From positions 1-64,000 of the forward strand of contig NZ_JACIDK010000006.1 in assembly GCF_014196295.1 (NCBI RefSeq): 64,000 nt of DNA, written 5' to 3'. Within the stretch, counting starts at the first letter, position 1. Each line of letters opens with the position of its first letter. Positions 47,679-55,302 of this stretch are shown piece after piece. Made by a program: the position numbers and the translations under genes. This DNA is from Phenylobacterium haematophilum. Lineage in GTDB: Bacteria > Pseudomonadota > Alphaproteobacteria > Caulobacterales > Caulobacteraceae. A model generated the notes under the pieces. The model did not search any database. It saw only the letters and a list, made by a program, of their open reading frames with translations, and had not been told where the DNA came from.

Positions 47679-47988
47679 GGCCAAATCCCTTTGCAAATTT
47701 CGCTCGGCAGGAAGCAAGTTTGCCAAGTTCTGACGGCAATACAATGAAAGAAGGGTTAACGGCGACCTGCGCCCGAGCCCTTCAAGGCTCGGGGCGCAGG
47801 TCGACCGCCGTGCCGCCGCGTCCGTTACAGAGAGATTTTAATGGGGAAGGTTAGGAAGGGTTAGAGAGCGCCGAAAGGCGGCCAACCCCTTGCCTACACA
47901 GGGGTTTTCCCCGCGGCCGGTCACCGATCCCCCGATCTCGGGTCACAGATACCCCGGGCGCCTGGTCACCGATCCCCCGAGGGAAAGG
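47679..47988. other. Replication-origin-like region between parA and rep
   Basis: No gene. It holds the iteron array, a long hairpin (47764-47802), short purine-rich repeats (GGGGAAGGTTAGGAAGGGTTAG near 47840-47862, a possible unwinding or primer region), and a TTGCCAAGTT half-site near 47720-47729 related to the backbone palindrome. Confidence 0.6.
47764..47802. other. Long hairpin in the origin region
   Basis: GACCTGCGCCC(GAGCC) pairs with (GGCTC)GGGGCGCAGGTC: about 16 bp with one bulge and a 6-nt loop. No T-run is present. It could be a terminator for rep, a single-strand initiation signal or a regulatory RNA fold. Confidence 0.5.
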
Positions 47989-48003
47989 TCACTCATCCCC
48001 CGA
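47919..48003 (+). repeat. Four iterons of the plasmid origin
   Basis: Four direct repeats of about GGTCACYGATCCCCCGA begin at 47919, 47941, 47964 and 47987, a spacing of 22-23 bp (two helical turns). The second copy is the most divergent. The last overlaps the 3' end of rep (stop at 47989). This is the classical layout for initiator binding. Confidence 0.85.
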
Positions 48004-48954
48004 GTCGCGGAGGCGGCGCCGGTCAACCAGCCCATCGACTTCCGCGGCCCGCGCATCTTCGCGGGCGATGCGTTCGCGGCGGACCGATTCGGCCTCGAGG
48101 TCCGCCTTGAGCTGGGCGCGTTCGACGGCGCCCCTGCGCACGAAGTGGATCGCCGAGGCGTTGTCCGCCGTCGTCACGAAGGTCAGATCGTAGTCGGGCA
48201 GGGCGTTGGCCTCGACGATCTTCTTCATCAGGTAGTTGAACTGCTTCAGCGGGCTGTCGCTGCCAGACTTCTCGTGCAGGACCGACACCCGGCAGATCCA
48301 TCCCTTCGGTTGATCGCCGGCATGTTTGCGCGCGATCCGGTAGATGGCGCGTTCCAGGCCGCCCTGAAGGGTGAAGTAGTCAGGGTGGAGGGTAAGCAGT
48401 GTCTTGTCGCCCATCAGCCCGTCGAACACCCATTTCGACAGGGTGATGGTCAAGCCGCGCACGGCGCCGGAGCTGGGATCGATGTCCATGGTCCACTCGT
48501 CGAGCCAGCCGAACTGGGCCCGCTTGTCGCGCTTGGTCGCGCGGATCGAGGTCTGGATATTGGTGGCCTGGAGCCGCTGCAGGGCGGCCTCCAGCTCCTT
48601 GTAGCCCTTGCCCCCGGTGTCCCGGCGGATCGCCTTGAGGAGTTCATGCGCCGTCGTGTGGAGCGTTGGGGTCAAATCGTTGACGCCCTTTTCCCGCAGC
48701 TGGTTCAAGCGCGACGTCGCCCAGATGAGGATGTCGGCATCCCAGATTGTGGCGATGCCGAACAACGGGTTGGCGCTGACATGCACCCACACGTCCCCGT
48801 CGGGGCTGTTGTACACGATCGGCTTGAGGCGCTTGCGCTTCTGGAGCGAGAAGAACGGCCGCTCCATCATCTCCCGCTGATCCTTCAGCGGGAGGCTGTT
48901 CATACGAGGGATGAACAGGTCGAATTCCTGGTCGCGGACCGCGCGCTTGCTCAT
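47989..48954 (-). CDS. repA: Plasmid replication initiator, RepA/RPA family
   Basis: 321 residues matching the replication initiator protein A family: RDQEFDLFIPRMNSLPLKDQ, MERPFFSLQKRKRLKPIVYN, GDVWVHVSANPLFGIATIWD, then a winged-helix domain (ELEAALQRLQATNIQTSIRA; ITLSKWVFDGLMGDKTLL) and a basic helical tail. It would bind the iterons at its own 3' end and load the replisome. It is encoded next to parA and parB in the same direction. Confidence 0.9.
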   Translation of the reverse strand: MSKRAVRDQEFDLFIPRMNSLPLKDQREMMERPFFSLQKRKRLKPIVYNSPDGDVWVHVSANPLFGIATIWDADILIWATSRLNQLREKGVNDLTPTLHTTAHELLKAIRRDTGGKGYKELEAALQRLQATNIQTSIRATKRDKRAQFGWLDEWTMDIDPSSGAVRGLTITLSKWVFDGLMGDKTLLTLHPDYFTLQGGLERAIYRIARKHAGDQPKGWICRVSVLHEKSGSDSPLKQFNYLMKKIVEANALPDYDLTFVTTADNASAIHFVRRGAVERAQLKADLEAESVRRERIAREDARAAEVDGLVDRRRLRDSGDE

Positions 48955-49000
48955 GCGGCCACGCCAGGGCCGGAGCGGGCAGGGGGCTTAGCCAGCCCGG

Positions 49001-49018
49001 ACTTGCCAATTGGCAAGT
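49001..49018. repeat. Perfect 18-bp palindrome upstream of rep, candidate centromere or operator
   Basis: ACTTGCCAATTGGCAAGT is its own reverse complement and lies 47 bp upstream of the rep start. A one-mismatch copy lies beyond parB at 45397-45414. It may be bound by ParB, ParA's HTH or Rep. Confidence 0.6.
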
Positions 49019-49036
49019 TGGAAAATCGCTGCGAAT

Positions 49037-49945
49037 TCATAGCTCAAGCACCGTCTTCAGCCGATGCGCGAGGGCTTGCCGGCGGGCGTCCGGCAAGCGC
49101 GCCAGGTTCATCAAGCGCCACCGCACCGCCGGCAGGTCGGCGGCCTGCGGCAAACCGATCATCGACCAGTCGGGCGCGCCGGTCTTAACGCCGAGAAGGA
49201 ACCTCCGGTCCTGCTCGGTCAGGGCGGCATGCAGGCCGCGGATGAGGTCTTCTCGGGCGGCTTCAAGCGCCTCGATCGCCACCGGGACGTCCGTCATCCC
49301 GGCGAACGTCCGGCCATACTCCTCGGCGAGATCCTTCCGATTGGGCGAAAGCACCTCGGCCATCGGCCGATTGTGGCTGACCAGATAAACGAGGAAGGCC
49401 TCGATCAGCGGTCGCGTCAGGCCCTCGTTCGCCAGAAGGTCGCGCACGTCGAAAAGGTCGCGGGGGTGCTGCCGGTCGAGGGCGGCGACGATCTTGCCCG
49501 CGAAGAGGTCCGCGAAGGAGACGAGGTTTGCTTCGGCGAAGCCGAAGGCGGCTTCGACCCTTGGCGACACGGCGCGCCTCTCAGGGGCGAAAACCACGCC
49601 GCGTAGAACCGGGGTGACCTCGACCTTCACCTGGACGGCGCCGGCGCGCACCAGCAGCCGATGCACGCCCTCCTGGCTTTCGTGCAGGCCCACGGTCGCG
49701 CCATCGATCCTCATGCGAATGAGGCCGGCCAAGCGCTGCAGCGCCGCGTCGATCGCCGCCATCGATGCGGCGCGGTCGGCAACTGGCAGATAGGTCAGGT
49801 CGATGTCGACCGACAGCCGGGGCAGGTCGCGCCAGAACAGATTGATCGCCGTGCCGCCCTTGAGGGCGAAGTCCGGTTCGCTGGCGAGCAAGGGAAGCAC
49901 CCGCACCAGCAAGCCGACCTGGGCGCGATACTGGGCGGTGCTCAT
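49037..49945 (-). CDS. AbiEii-type nucleotidyltransferase toxin
   Basis: 302 residues. DUF1814 nucleotidyltransferase: FALKGGTAINLFWRDLPRLS then VDIDLTY (catalytic Gly-Ser/Asp-x-Asp region), and DLFAGKIVAALDRQHPRDLF. AbiEii/MenT toxins block growth by modifying tRNA with nucleotides. The start overlaps the upstream antitoxin stop by 4 bp, the classic AbiE order of antitoxin first. It should stabilise the plasmid and may act against phages. Confidence 0.88.
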   Translation of the reverse strand: MSTAQYRAQVGLLVRVLPLLASEPDFALKGGTAINLFWRDLPRLSVDIDLTYLPVADRAASMAAIDAALQRLAGLIRMRIDGATVGLHESQEGVHRLLVRAGAVQVKVEVTPVLRGVVFAPERRAVSPRVEAAFGFAEANLVSFADLFAGKIVAALDRQHPRDLFDVRDLLANEGLTRPLIEAFLVYLVSHNRPMAEVLSPNRKDLAEEYGRTFAGMTDVPVAIEALEAAREDLIRGLHAALTEQDRRFLLGVKTGAPDWSMIGLPQAADLPAVRWRLMNLARLPDARRQALAHRLKTVLEL

Positions 49946-50751
49946 GACGACACCAGATCGCGCGGCACAGTGATCCTATAGGTTCGGTCCAAGCGCCCGC
50001 CCGGCGCCAGCACACGCTTGCCTTGGCCAAGATCGATGCGGCCGCGGTCCAGGCGTTTGGCCCAGGCCATGTCGTGGCGGTCGGCGAACCACAGCGCCAG
50101 CCGCTTGACCTTCACGCTCCGGCACGCCGCGAGGAGCGCAGAAAGGCGCAATGGGCTCAGCGTCGTTAGGCCTTCGACCAGAGCGTCCGCCTCATGGAAA
50201 CTCGCCGCCTGCGGAACGGCGTCCAGCAGTTCGAGGAAGGCGCGCTCCGCCGTCGAGACCTGGAGTAGGCCGGCCATTCCGTCCTGATCGGGGTGCCGGA
50301 GGTGTAGGGCCAGGGCCTCGGGGGAGGGGTCCGTCGCCAGCAGCGGGTCGGCTTCGAACAGGCGGGCGCGATGGAACGCCAGGCGGGGGCCGATCAAACG
50401 GCGCGCCCAGACCGGCGGCGGGCGGGCGCCGTAGAGGTTGAGTTCCTGGGGGCCGCCGGCGGCGAGGTAGTGGGTGAAGCCGAGAAGCTCCAGCGCAGTG
50501 CGGCCGCCGACGGCGTAGAGGGGAGGGGCCAGCCTTTGCAATGAAACGACCACGGTCGCCCAGTCGTCCTCGCCCCCTCCCGGCGCGACGCCCGCGCGCC
50601 TGTAGGCGCCGCGGGTCGGTTGTTCGAGCCACCCGCCCCGAACGTACTTGGCCACGAGGCTGGAATAGTAGCCGTGACGCGACAGCCAACCGCCATCGAC
50701 CAAGAGGCCGGCGGGCAACAGGCTCTGGAGTTGGTTTAACTTGCTATCCAA
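49942..50751 (-). CDS. AbiEi antitoxin of the AbiE system
   Basis: 269 residues. N-terminal winged helix (GWLSRHGYYSSLVAKYVRGG... QPTRGAYRRAG), a central AbiEi domain (APPLYAVGGRTALELLGFTH; VSTAERAFLELLDAVPQA) and a C-terminal region (RLALWFADRHDMAWAKRLDR). A type IV antitoxin that also represses its operon; a 7-7-7 inverted repeat lies upstream. It differs in sequence from the orphan AbiEi at 44.4 kb. Confidence 0.86.
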   Translation of the reverse strand: MDSKLNQLQSLLPAGLLVDGGWLSRHGYYSSLVAKYVRGGWLEQPTRGAYRRAGVAPGGGEDDWATVVVSLQRLAPPLYAVGGRTALELLGFTHYLAAGGPQELNLYGARPPPVWARRLIGPRLAFHRARLFEADPLLATDPSPEALALHLRHPDQDGMAGLLQVSTAERAFLELLDAVPQAASFHEADALVEGLTTLSPLRLSALLAACRSVKVKRLALWFADRHDMAWAKRLDRGRIDLGQGKRVLAPGGRLDRTYRITVPRDLVSS

Positions 50752-50784
50752 CCGCTAACCCAGGGTGAGTGTTCAGAGCGGTCT

Positions 50785-50805
50785 CTAAACCCCCGAACGG
50801 TTTAG
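50785..50805 (-). promoter_or_regulatory. Inverted repeat operator of the AbiE operon
   Basis: CTAAACC - 7 nt - GGTTTAG, perfect, 33 bp upstream of the antitoxin start. The arm length and 7-nt spacer resemble the repeat upstream of the orphan AbiEi although the sequences differ. Confidence 0.6.
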
Positions 50806-50863
50806 GTCTAGCCGATTCGACTAACCCTCAGTGAGCCGTCTAGCACGATTCCGAACCACGCCG

Positions 50864-50893
50864 AAAAGCCCCACCCGGCGGACCGGGTGGGGC
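50864..50893 (-). terminator. Rho-independent terminator of ssb
   Basis: On the minus strand an 11-bp perfect GC stem (GCCCCACCCGG / CCGGGTGGGGC, 4-nt loop) starts 10 bp after the ssb stop and is followed by CTTTT. Confidence 0.75.
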
Positions 50894-50903
50894 GGGCGGC
50901 GGA

Positions 50904-51269
50904 TCAGTCCTCCTCGGCGGGGTTTTGCTCGGGCCGGTCCAGAGACTTCAGCTCGTGGCCGGGCATGGCGATGACCACCTTCGAGAAGAAGCGCTCGACA
51001 CCGTCCTTGTCGGTGTAGCGGTCGTGGCGGATCTCGCCCTGGACATAGACCTTGGCGCCCTTCGAGAGGCCCTTGGAGTCCAGCCAGTTGACCGTCGCCT
51101 GGTTCCAGATCTCCACTTGGTGCCAGGTCGGGTAGTCCTTCCGCTCGCCGTTCTTCTTGGTGTAGCGGCTGGTGCAGACCCGCAGGGTGGCGACCTTCTT
51201 GCCGCCTTGGGTGGTGCGGATTTCCGGCTCGGCGCCGGTGAAACCGATCAGTTGGACTTGGTTCAGCAT
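50904..51269 (-). CDS. ssb: Single-stranded DNA-binding protein
   Basis: 121 residues, single OB fold: MLNQVQLIGFTGAEPEIRTT, VATLRVCTSRYTKKNGER, TWHQVEIWNQATVNWLDSKG, LSKGAKVYVQGEIRHDRYTD. The acidic tip is weak (NPAEED) and lacks the DDDIPF tail of chromosomal SSB, typical for plasmid SSBs. An AGAAAG lies just before the ATG. It protects incoming single strands and belongs with the antirestriction and DNA-processing genes to the right. Confidence 0.9.
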   Translation of the reverse strand: MLNQVQLIGFTGAEPEIRTTQGGKKVATLRVCTSRYTKKNGERKDYPTWHQVEIWNQATVNWLDSKGLSKGAKVYVQGEIRHDRYTDKDGVERFFSKVVIAMPGHELKSLDRPEQNPAEED

Positions 51270-51279
51270 CGTCTTTCTC

Positions 51280-51335
51280 CATCTTCCGCCCGGAGGAGCC
51301 CGGGCGGCTCGCGGTCCCTGCCGCGATCACGAGAC
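51280..51335 (-). promoter_or_regulatory. Hairpin leader of ssb
   Basis: 8-bp GC stem (51286-51307) just upstream of the ssb start, preceded on the minus strand by CAGGGACCGCGAGCC. It resembles the leader family at 55.8-61.8 kb. Confidence 0.45.
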
Positions 51336-51378
51336 CGCCCAGGTCGGGGATCAGCGAGGGGACGAAGCCCGGCGGGGC

Positions 51379-51482
51379 TGGAAACCGGTCTGCAGCGGCG
51401 CTAGCTGCGAAGACCGGAGGGTCCGGCCCGGCCGCCTCGCCTGCGAGGTCGGCTTCGACCCTGAGCGACCCGGCCTAGGTTC
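51379..51482 (-). repeat. Intergenic repeat, copy 1
   Basis: Shares boxes TGGAAACCGG, CCGGAGGGTCC, GCCTCGCC...GCGAGGTCG and CCCGGCC-AGGTTC, in order, with copy 2 at 52564-52673, while the bases between have drifted. It lies about 110 bp upstream of ssb. Confidence 0.7.
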
Positions 51483-52109
51483 ACGTGATTGATCGCGCGG
51501 GACCGTCCTCCGCCACGGCCCCATCCCCAGGAAGACGCCTAGACGATGCGCCAAGGCTGACCCCAGGGGTCACTGCGGAGAACCGGATCGCCTGACACGC
51601 CCACCGCGACGTCGCCGCCCGGAGGGAACCGCCTCATCCTGCACCCACGAACGGCCGGGCAGGGGGCCGCCCACCCAAACCTCGGGAGGCTGGACCCGGA
51701 GACCTGCAGATGAGCGCTGGCCTCATCGCCGCCTGGAGCTGCGTCCCGTTCGCCCCCGGGGTGACCGTCCACCTCACCGCCCGCACCGACTTGACCGGGG
51801 CCATTCCGCGTGAGCCGAATAGGTGCTCGCCGCCTATGACCTAGTCCGCGACCCAAGCCTGGGCCGGCCCGACTTCGCCCGTCTCCGAGGACTAAGGGCC
51901 TCCGCAACTGCCCGACGCCGGCTGGGAGCGGACGCCATTCCGCCTGTGGGCCGAAACAGCGTAGGGACGGGGCGAGCCAAAACGTCAGAGATCCTTCGCC
52001 GGGTCTCGCCGCGATACTTAGCCGGTTGCCGGCGGCTAGGTCGCTCAGCTCCGGGGCCAGATTCCATTCACGCCGTCGGCCCACGCCGACAGGGTGACGA
52101 AACGCGAGG

Positions 52110-52131
52110 ACGGGCGCCGATCGGCGCCCGT
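52110..52131. repeat. Perfect 22-bp GC palindrome
   Basis: Arms ACGGGCGCCGA / TCGGCGCCCGT without a spacer. It may be a protein-binding site or a cruciform-forming element. Confidence 0.6.
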
Positions 52132-52228
52132 TGGAACGAATCACCAACCCCAACGGGTCGCGCCGTCAGGACCAACGCCCACAAGGGCTTGGATTCCGTT
52201 CGGCGCCCGTTCTCGCTCAAACGAGGGA

Positions 52229-52250
52229 GGGCGGCCGTTGCCGGCCGCCC
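52229..52250 (-). terminator. Hairpin downstream of the 82-residue gene
   Basis: 9-bp stem GGGCGGCCG / CGGCCGCCC with a 4-nt loop, 7 bp after the stop on the minus strand, followed by a weak T stretch (CTCGTTTG). Confidence 0.55.
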
Positions 52251-52256
52251 GAGAGC

Positions 52257-52505
52257 TCAGTGGACCGTTCGCCGCTGCGCGATCAGCGCCCCGAAGTGGG
52301 CGATCGCCGCCGTCTCGAGGGTGAAGGGGACGTTGGTCCGCTCTTCGTGCTGGTCCAGCTCCTCGAGCACCGACCAAGTGTCCCAGCACTCGGCGACCAC
52401 ATACCAGTTGTCCACGTCGTAGAATTGGTGGGCGTGTTCCAGAACCGCCTGCGCCATCGCCATGCTCGCCATCTGAAGTCTCCGTTGCTCGACCGGCGGG
52501 CTCAT
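52257..52505 (-). CDS. Hypothetical 82-residue protein
   Basis: Small acidic protein (AVLEHAHQFYDVDNWYVVAE, WDTWSVLEELDQHEERTNVP, FTLETAAIAHFGALIAQRRT). Start 52505 or ATG 52472. Preceded by repeat copy 2 and followed by a hairpin, so it is probably its own transcription unit. No family recognised. Confidence 0.6.
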   Translation of the reverse strand: MSPPVEQRRLQMASMAMAQAVLEHAHQFYDVDNWYVVAECWDTWSVLEELDQHEERTNVPFTLETAAIAHFGALIAQRRTVH

Positions 52506-52563
52506 CCCGCGATCATGCGACCGGTCGGGACGGGGAGAGGGTCGGACTCAGGGTCGGCGGCGG

Positions 52564-52673
52564 TGGAAACCGGCCTGCACGAGAGCGCAGCGAAGGAAGG
52601 CCGGAGGGTCCTGCGCCGACGCCTCGCCCTCCGGCGAGGTCGCCTTGAGCCCGAACGGCCCCGGCCCAGGTTC
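52564..52673 (-). repeat. Intergenic repeat, copy 2
   Basis: Second copy of the 104-110 bp element at 51379-51482, about 60 bp upstream of the 82-residue gene. Internal self-complementary parts include GGCCTGC...GGAAGGCC and GCCTCGCCctccGGCGAGG, suggesting RNA or single-strand folding. Confidence 0.7.
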
Positions 52674-52817
52674 GCCTTGAGAGATCGCGTTCAGCCCGCC
52701 CGATCGTCCGCCTGGAGGCCTCCGGTGAGCCTGTGATGACCCTGCCGGCTCCCACAGCCCTCGCGGATCGCAGACAAAAAGGATGCGGCGACCTTGCGGC
52801 CGCCGCACCGGCGGGGC

Positions 52818-53750
52818 TCAGGCCCGCGCCTTGACCGGAAGATGACGCAGCCCGCGCTCGGCCGCCTTCTGCGCCAGGTTCAACGCCGGCCCGAAGGGCT
52901 TCAGCTCCGCCGCGCGCTCCGAATTGATGGTGTTGGCCAGCGTCAGCACGCACACCAGCTCGAGCTCGAGCATCTCGTCATTGGCCCGGAACGGGGCCGC
53001 CCGGCCGTGTCGGTCGAAATCGGCCTTCGCCAGCACCACCCGGACGCCCTTCTGCTTGGCCCACTTGAGAGCCAGCTTTTCGGCGCCCTTGGCCCCGGAC
53101 GTGGCCAGCGCCATGTCCGGCCACTGCACCCGCGCCCAGTTCAGGGCGTCGAAGATGCGGTTGGCGTCGTCCGCCGTGTCCGCCTGCGGCGCGCCGCGGA
53201 ACGCCACGATGCTCACGCCCGGGTCGGTCGCCGCGTGCTTGCGGGCCTTTTGGGCCCGGATGGCGTCGCGGGCTTCGATCTGAGCCGCCGTGGTGCGGGT
53301 GCCCTTGACCGAGCCCTTCCACGGGCTCCACACCTCGCCGGTGTTGGTCGTGTAGGTGTCGGCGGCCGCATCGCGAACGATCTCCATCGCCAGGGTGGCG
53401 ACGTCGGCGGCGCGCGCCTTGCGGGTGACGTCCTGGATCTCGGTGTCGAGCACCTCGGAGCCGTCGAAATCCCGCACCAGGCCGCCCAGCTGATCCCGGG
53501 CCTTGTCGGCGTCGCGCTCGATGCGCTGGGCCATGGAGTGGAAGGCGCCGATCAGCGCCTCGCCGATCAGGACATGGAAGTCCTCCAGGGCGGACTCGCC
53601 GACAACGTCGAGCAGCTCCGTCATGAGACTGTGACCAAGCTGGTGAAGCGCCGCCTCCGGCGGATGGGTTCGGGTGTCCTCCAGGTGGAGGGCCTGAGCC
53701 TCGTAGGCCGTCAGGCGATCAGAAGAGGGGGGAGAGAGGGAAAACTGCAT
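52818..53750 (-). CDS. DUF2493 (SLOG/YspA-like) protein
   Basis: Start 53750 (MQFSLSPPSSDRLTAYEAQA). 310 residues. The C-terminal half matches DUF2493: VSIVAFRGAPQADTADDANR, then MALATSGAKGAEKLALKWAK and VVLAKADFDRHGRAAPFRAN. SLOG domains are Rossmann-like and predicted to bind nucleotide-derived ligands; plasmid versions have no proven role. The N-terminal half is helical and acidic. Confidence 0.82.
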   Translation of the reverse strand: MQFSLSPPSSDRLTAYEAQALHLEDTRTHPPEAALHQLGHSLMTELLDVVGESALEDFHVLIGEALIGAFHSMAQRIERDADKARDQLGGLVRDFDGSEVLDTEIQDVTRKARAADVATLAMEIVRDAAADTYTTNTGEVWSPWKGSVKGTRTTAAQIEARDAIRAQKARKHAATDPGVSIVAFRGAPQADTADDANRIFDALNWARVQWPDMALATSGAKGAEKLALKWAKQKGVRVVLAKADFDRHGRAAPFRANDEMLELELVCVLTLANTINSERAAELKPFGPALNLAQKAAERGLRHLPVKARA

Positions 53751-53879
53751 GGGAAAGTCCCTTCGTGGGTTGGGGGTGCGAGCCCGTCGGCTCGGGACCG
53801 CCTCGCGCCGCCCAGCGGCGGACCCCACAAGGGCTTTGAGCGCAGCGCCCCTTGTGGGGGCCGGCGATTGGTGGCGAGG

Positions 53880-54754
53880 TCACTGGAGCCAAAGGGCCGC
53901 GCCCACCCCACGCTCGGACGCTGCAGCGTCCCTCCGCACCGCCCGGCGCCAGCCGGCCTTCGCGGCCAACCATTCAACCGCCTCCGGACACCCGCCGACG
54001 CTGAGCCCGAACCGGCCGGCCTCGTCCCAGGCGTTCTGGTCGCGGCCCTCGAAGCGCGCCGCGAACGACCACGCCATGCTGTCGGCCGTGGCCAGGCGGC
54101 TCCGCACGGCCTCATCGAGCAGCGACGTGCGCTTGCAGCCGAACCCGTGCAGGCGCAGGTCCGGCCGGTCCTGCTGGATGGCGTCGAGGATTGCCGCGAT
54201 CACCTCAGGGCGGCCCTGCCGCTTGCAGAGCGACCCCACGCCCACCCAGGCGCCAGGACCGATGCGGTCGCCATAGGCCTCAAGGTGACGGCGGTAGTCG
54301 TCGGGGTGCGGCCTTGCAGCACCGGCAGCAGATGCACACGGCCCACGCCGGCGTCCCGGATCGCGTCGAACCGCTCGATGGTCAAACCCTGGTGACGGGC
54401 GACCGTCAGGCCCGTCGCCTTCAGCGCGACGGGCTCGCACATGTAGTCCTGAGTGGAGGCCGCGATCAGGCCGGTTCCCGCATAGCGGCGGATCATCGCC
54501 GCATAGGCCCTGGGCGGTTGGCTGAACCCGCCCTGCAGGGCGACCTGGGTGAAGGCACCGGAATCCAGCAGCCACGGCTCGTCGCACCCCACGAAGGGCG
54601 TATCGCACACCCGGTCCCGCAGCACGTTCGCCGAGATGCACACCCGGAAGCCGCGCAAGGTGAGCGGCCAGGCCAGCCGCGGATGGTGGACGCCCACGTA
54701 GAAGCGGAAATCCACATCGCGCGTTAGGGCGAAAGACCCGTCAGGCGGTCGCAT
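53880..54754 (-). pseudogene. DpdA/Tgt-like (queuine transferase-like) protein with a frameshift
   Basis: From ATG 54754 the frame encodes a Tgt/DpdA-like barrel start: LTLRGFRVCISANVL, WLLDSGAFTQVALQGGFSQP, RYAGTGLIAASTQDYMCEP, ERFDAIRDAGVGRVHLLPVL followed by QG. At a C4 run (54303-54306) the frame breaks; the next frame continues DDYRRHLEAYGDRIGPGAWV, VGSLCKRQGRPEVIAAILD and LRLHGFGCKRTSLL to 53880. A single missing base would restore one protein of about 290 residues. DpdA inserts 7-deazaguanine into DNA; whether this relative does is unknown. A sequencing error in the C run is possible. Confidence 0.62.
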
Positions 54755-55289
54755 GATCGCCTCGCAAGGTCTCGCGCCGCCGGCGCTCCGCACGCAGCGC
54801 CTCCACCACCTGCAGGTCGCGATGATGCTGGATCAGGTGATCGAGCCGGTCGTCCGGCAACCGCCGGGGATCGAACTGCGGACCCTTCGGCCGCGGCGTC
54901 ACCCGGCCGATGGCCAGCTGGCGCTGGCGGTTGACCGCCTCGGTGATCAGGACGCCGAGTTCGGCGCGCGACCACACCCGGTCAAGCTCATGCAGATCAT
55001 GACCCCACGGATAGCGGGCCACGCGTAGGCGGCCCACCAGCTCGCCGACGGCGACGGGATCGTCCGCCCGGCGGATGCGCTCGGGCGTGAGGGTGCGGGC
55101 GGTGCGGTCGAACCGTTCGTAGAGGCGGCGCCTCGGCCGCATCAGCGCGCCCTGGCGATCGATCTCCGCCAGCCACGCCGCGAGGGTGGTGAAGGGCGGG
55201 ACGATCATGCCGCTGCCGGGCGCCCGTGCCGGCGCGGCGGCCGCCACGGGCTCTTCCTGCGCGTACCGCAGGAGCGGGGAGGGAAGCAT
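54741..55289 (-). CDS. Hypothetical protein coupled to the DpdA-like gene
   Basis: 182 residues, Arg-rich (RPRRRLYERFDRTARTLTPE; YPWGHDLHELDRVWSRAELG; FDPRRLPDDRLDHLIQHHRD; ALRAERRRRETLRGDHATA). Its 3' end overlaps the start of the DpdA-like gene by 14 bp, so the two are coupled. It directly follows gcrA. No known family recognised. It could be a DNA-binding partner. Confidence 0.6.
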   Translation of the reverse strand: MLPSPLLRYAQEEPVAAAAPARAPGSGMIVPPFTTLAAWLAEIDRQGALMRPRRRLYERFDRTARTLTPERIRRADDPVAVGELVGRLRVARYPWGHDLHELDRVWSRAELGVLITEAVNRQRQLAIGRVTPRPKGPQFDPRRLPDDRLDHLIQHHRDLQVVEALRAERRRRETLRGDHATA

Positions 55290-55302
55290 GGCCCAACCCC
55301 GC

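Larger units (their letters stand above)
51270..52256. other. Long non-coding stretch between ssb and the 82-residue gene
   Basis: Nearly 1 kb without a supportable gene; frames here lack motifs and good starts. It contains the ssb leader, the first copy of a 104-110 bp repeat (51379-51482), a perfect 22-bp palindrome (52110-52131) and a terminator-like hairpin (52229-52250). Confidence 0.5.

Noticed and set aside
47740-47755. GTTAAC as a CtrA site upstream of parA
   Set aside because: Only one TTAA half-site is present; the N7-spaced partner is missing, unlike at 19703-19717.
45415-48954. A repABC-type replicon
   Set aside because: ParA and ParB are present but the initiator is of the RPA/RepA family with iterons, and there is no repC or repABC-type antisense RNA region.
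51539-52153. 204-codon minus-strand frame in the ssb upstream gap
   Set aside because: No motif, unusual composition, and it spans the 22-bp palindrome; treated as non-coding.
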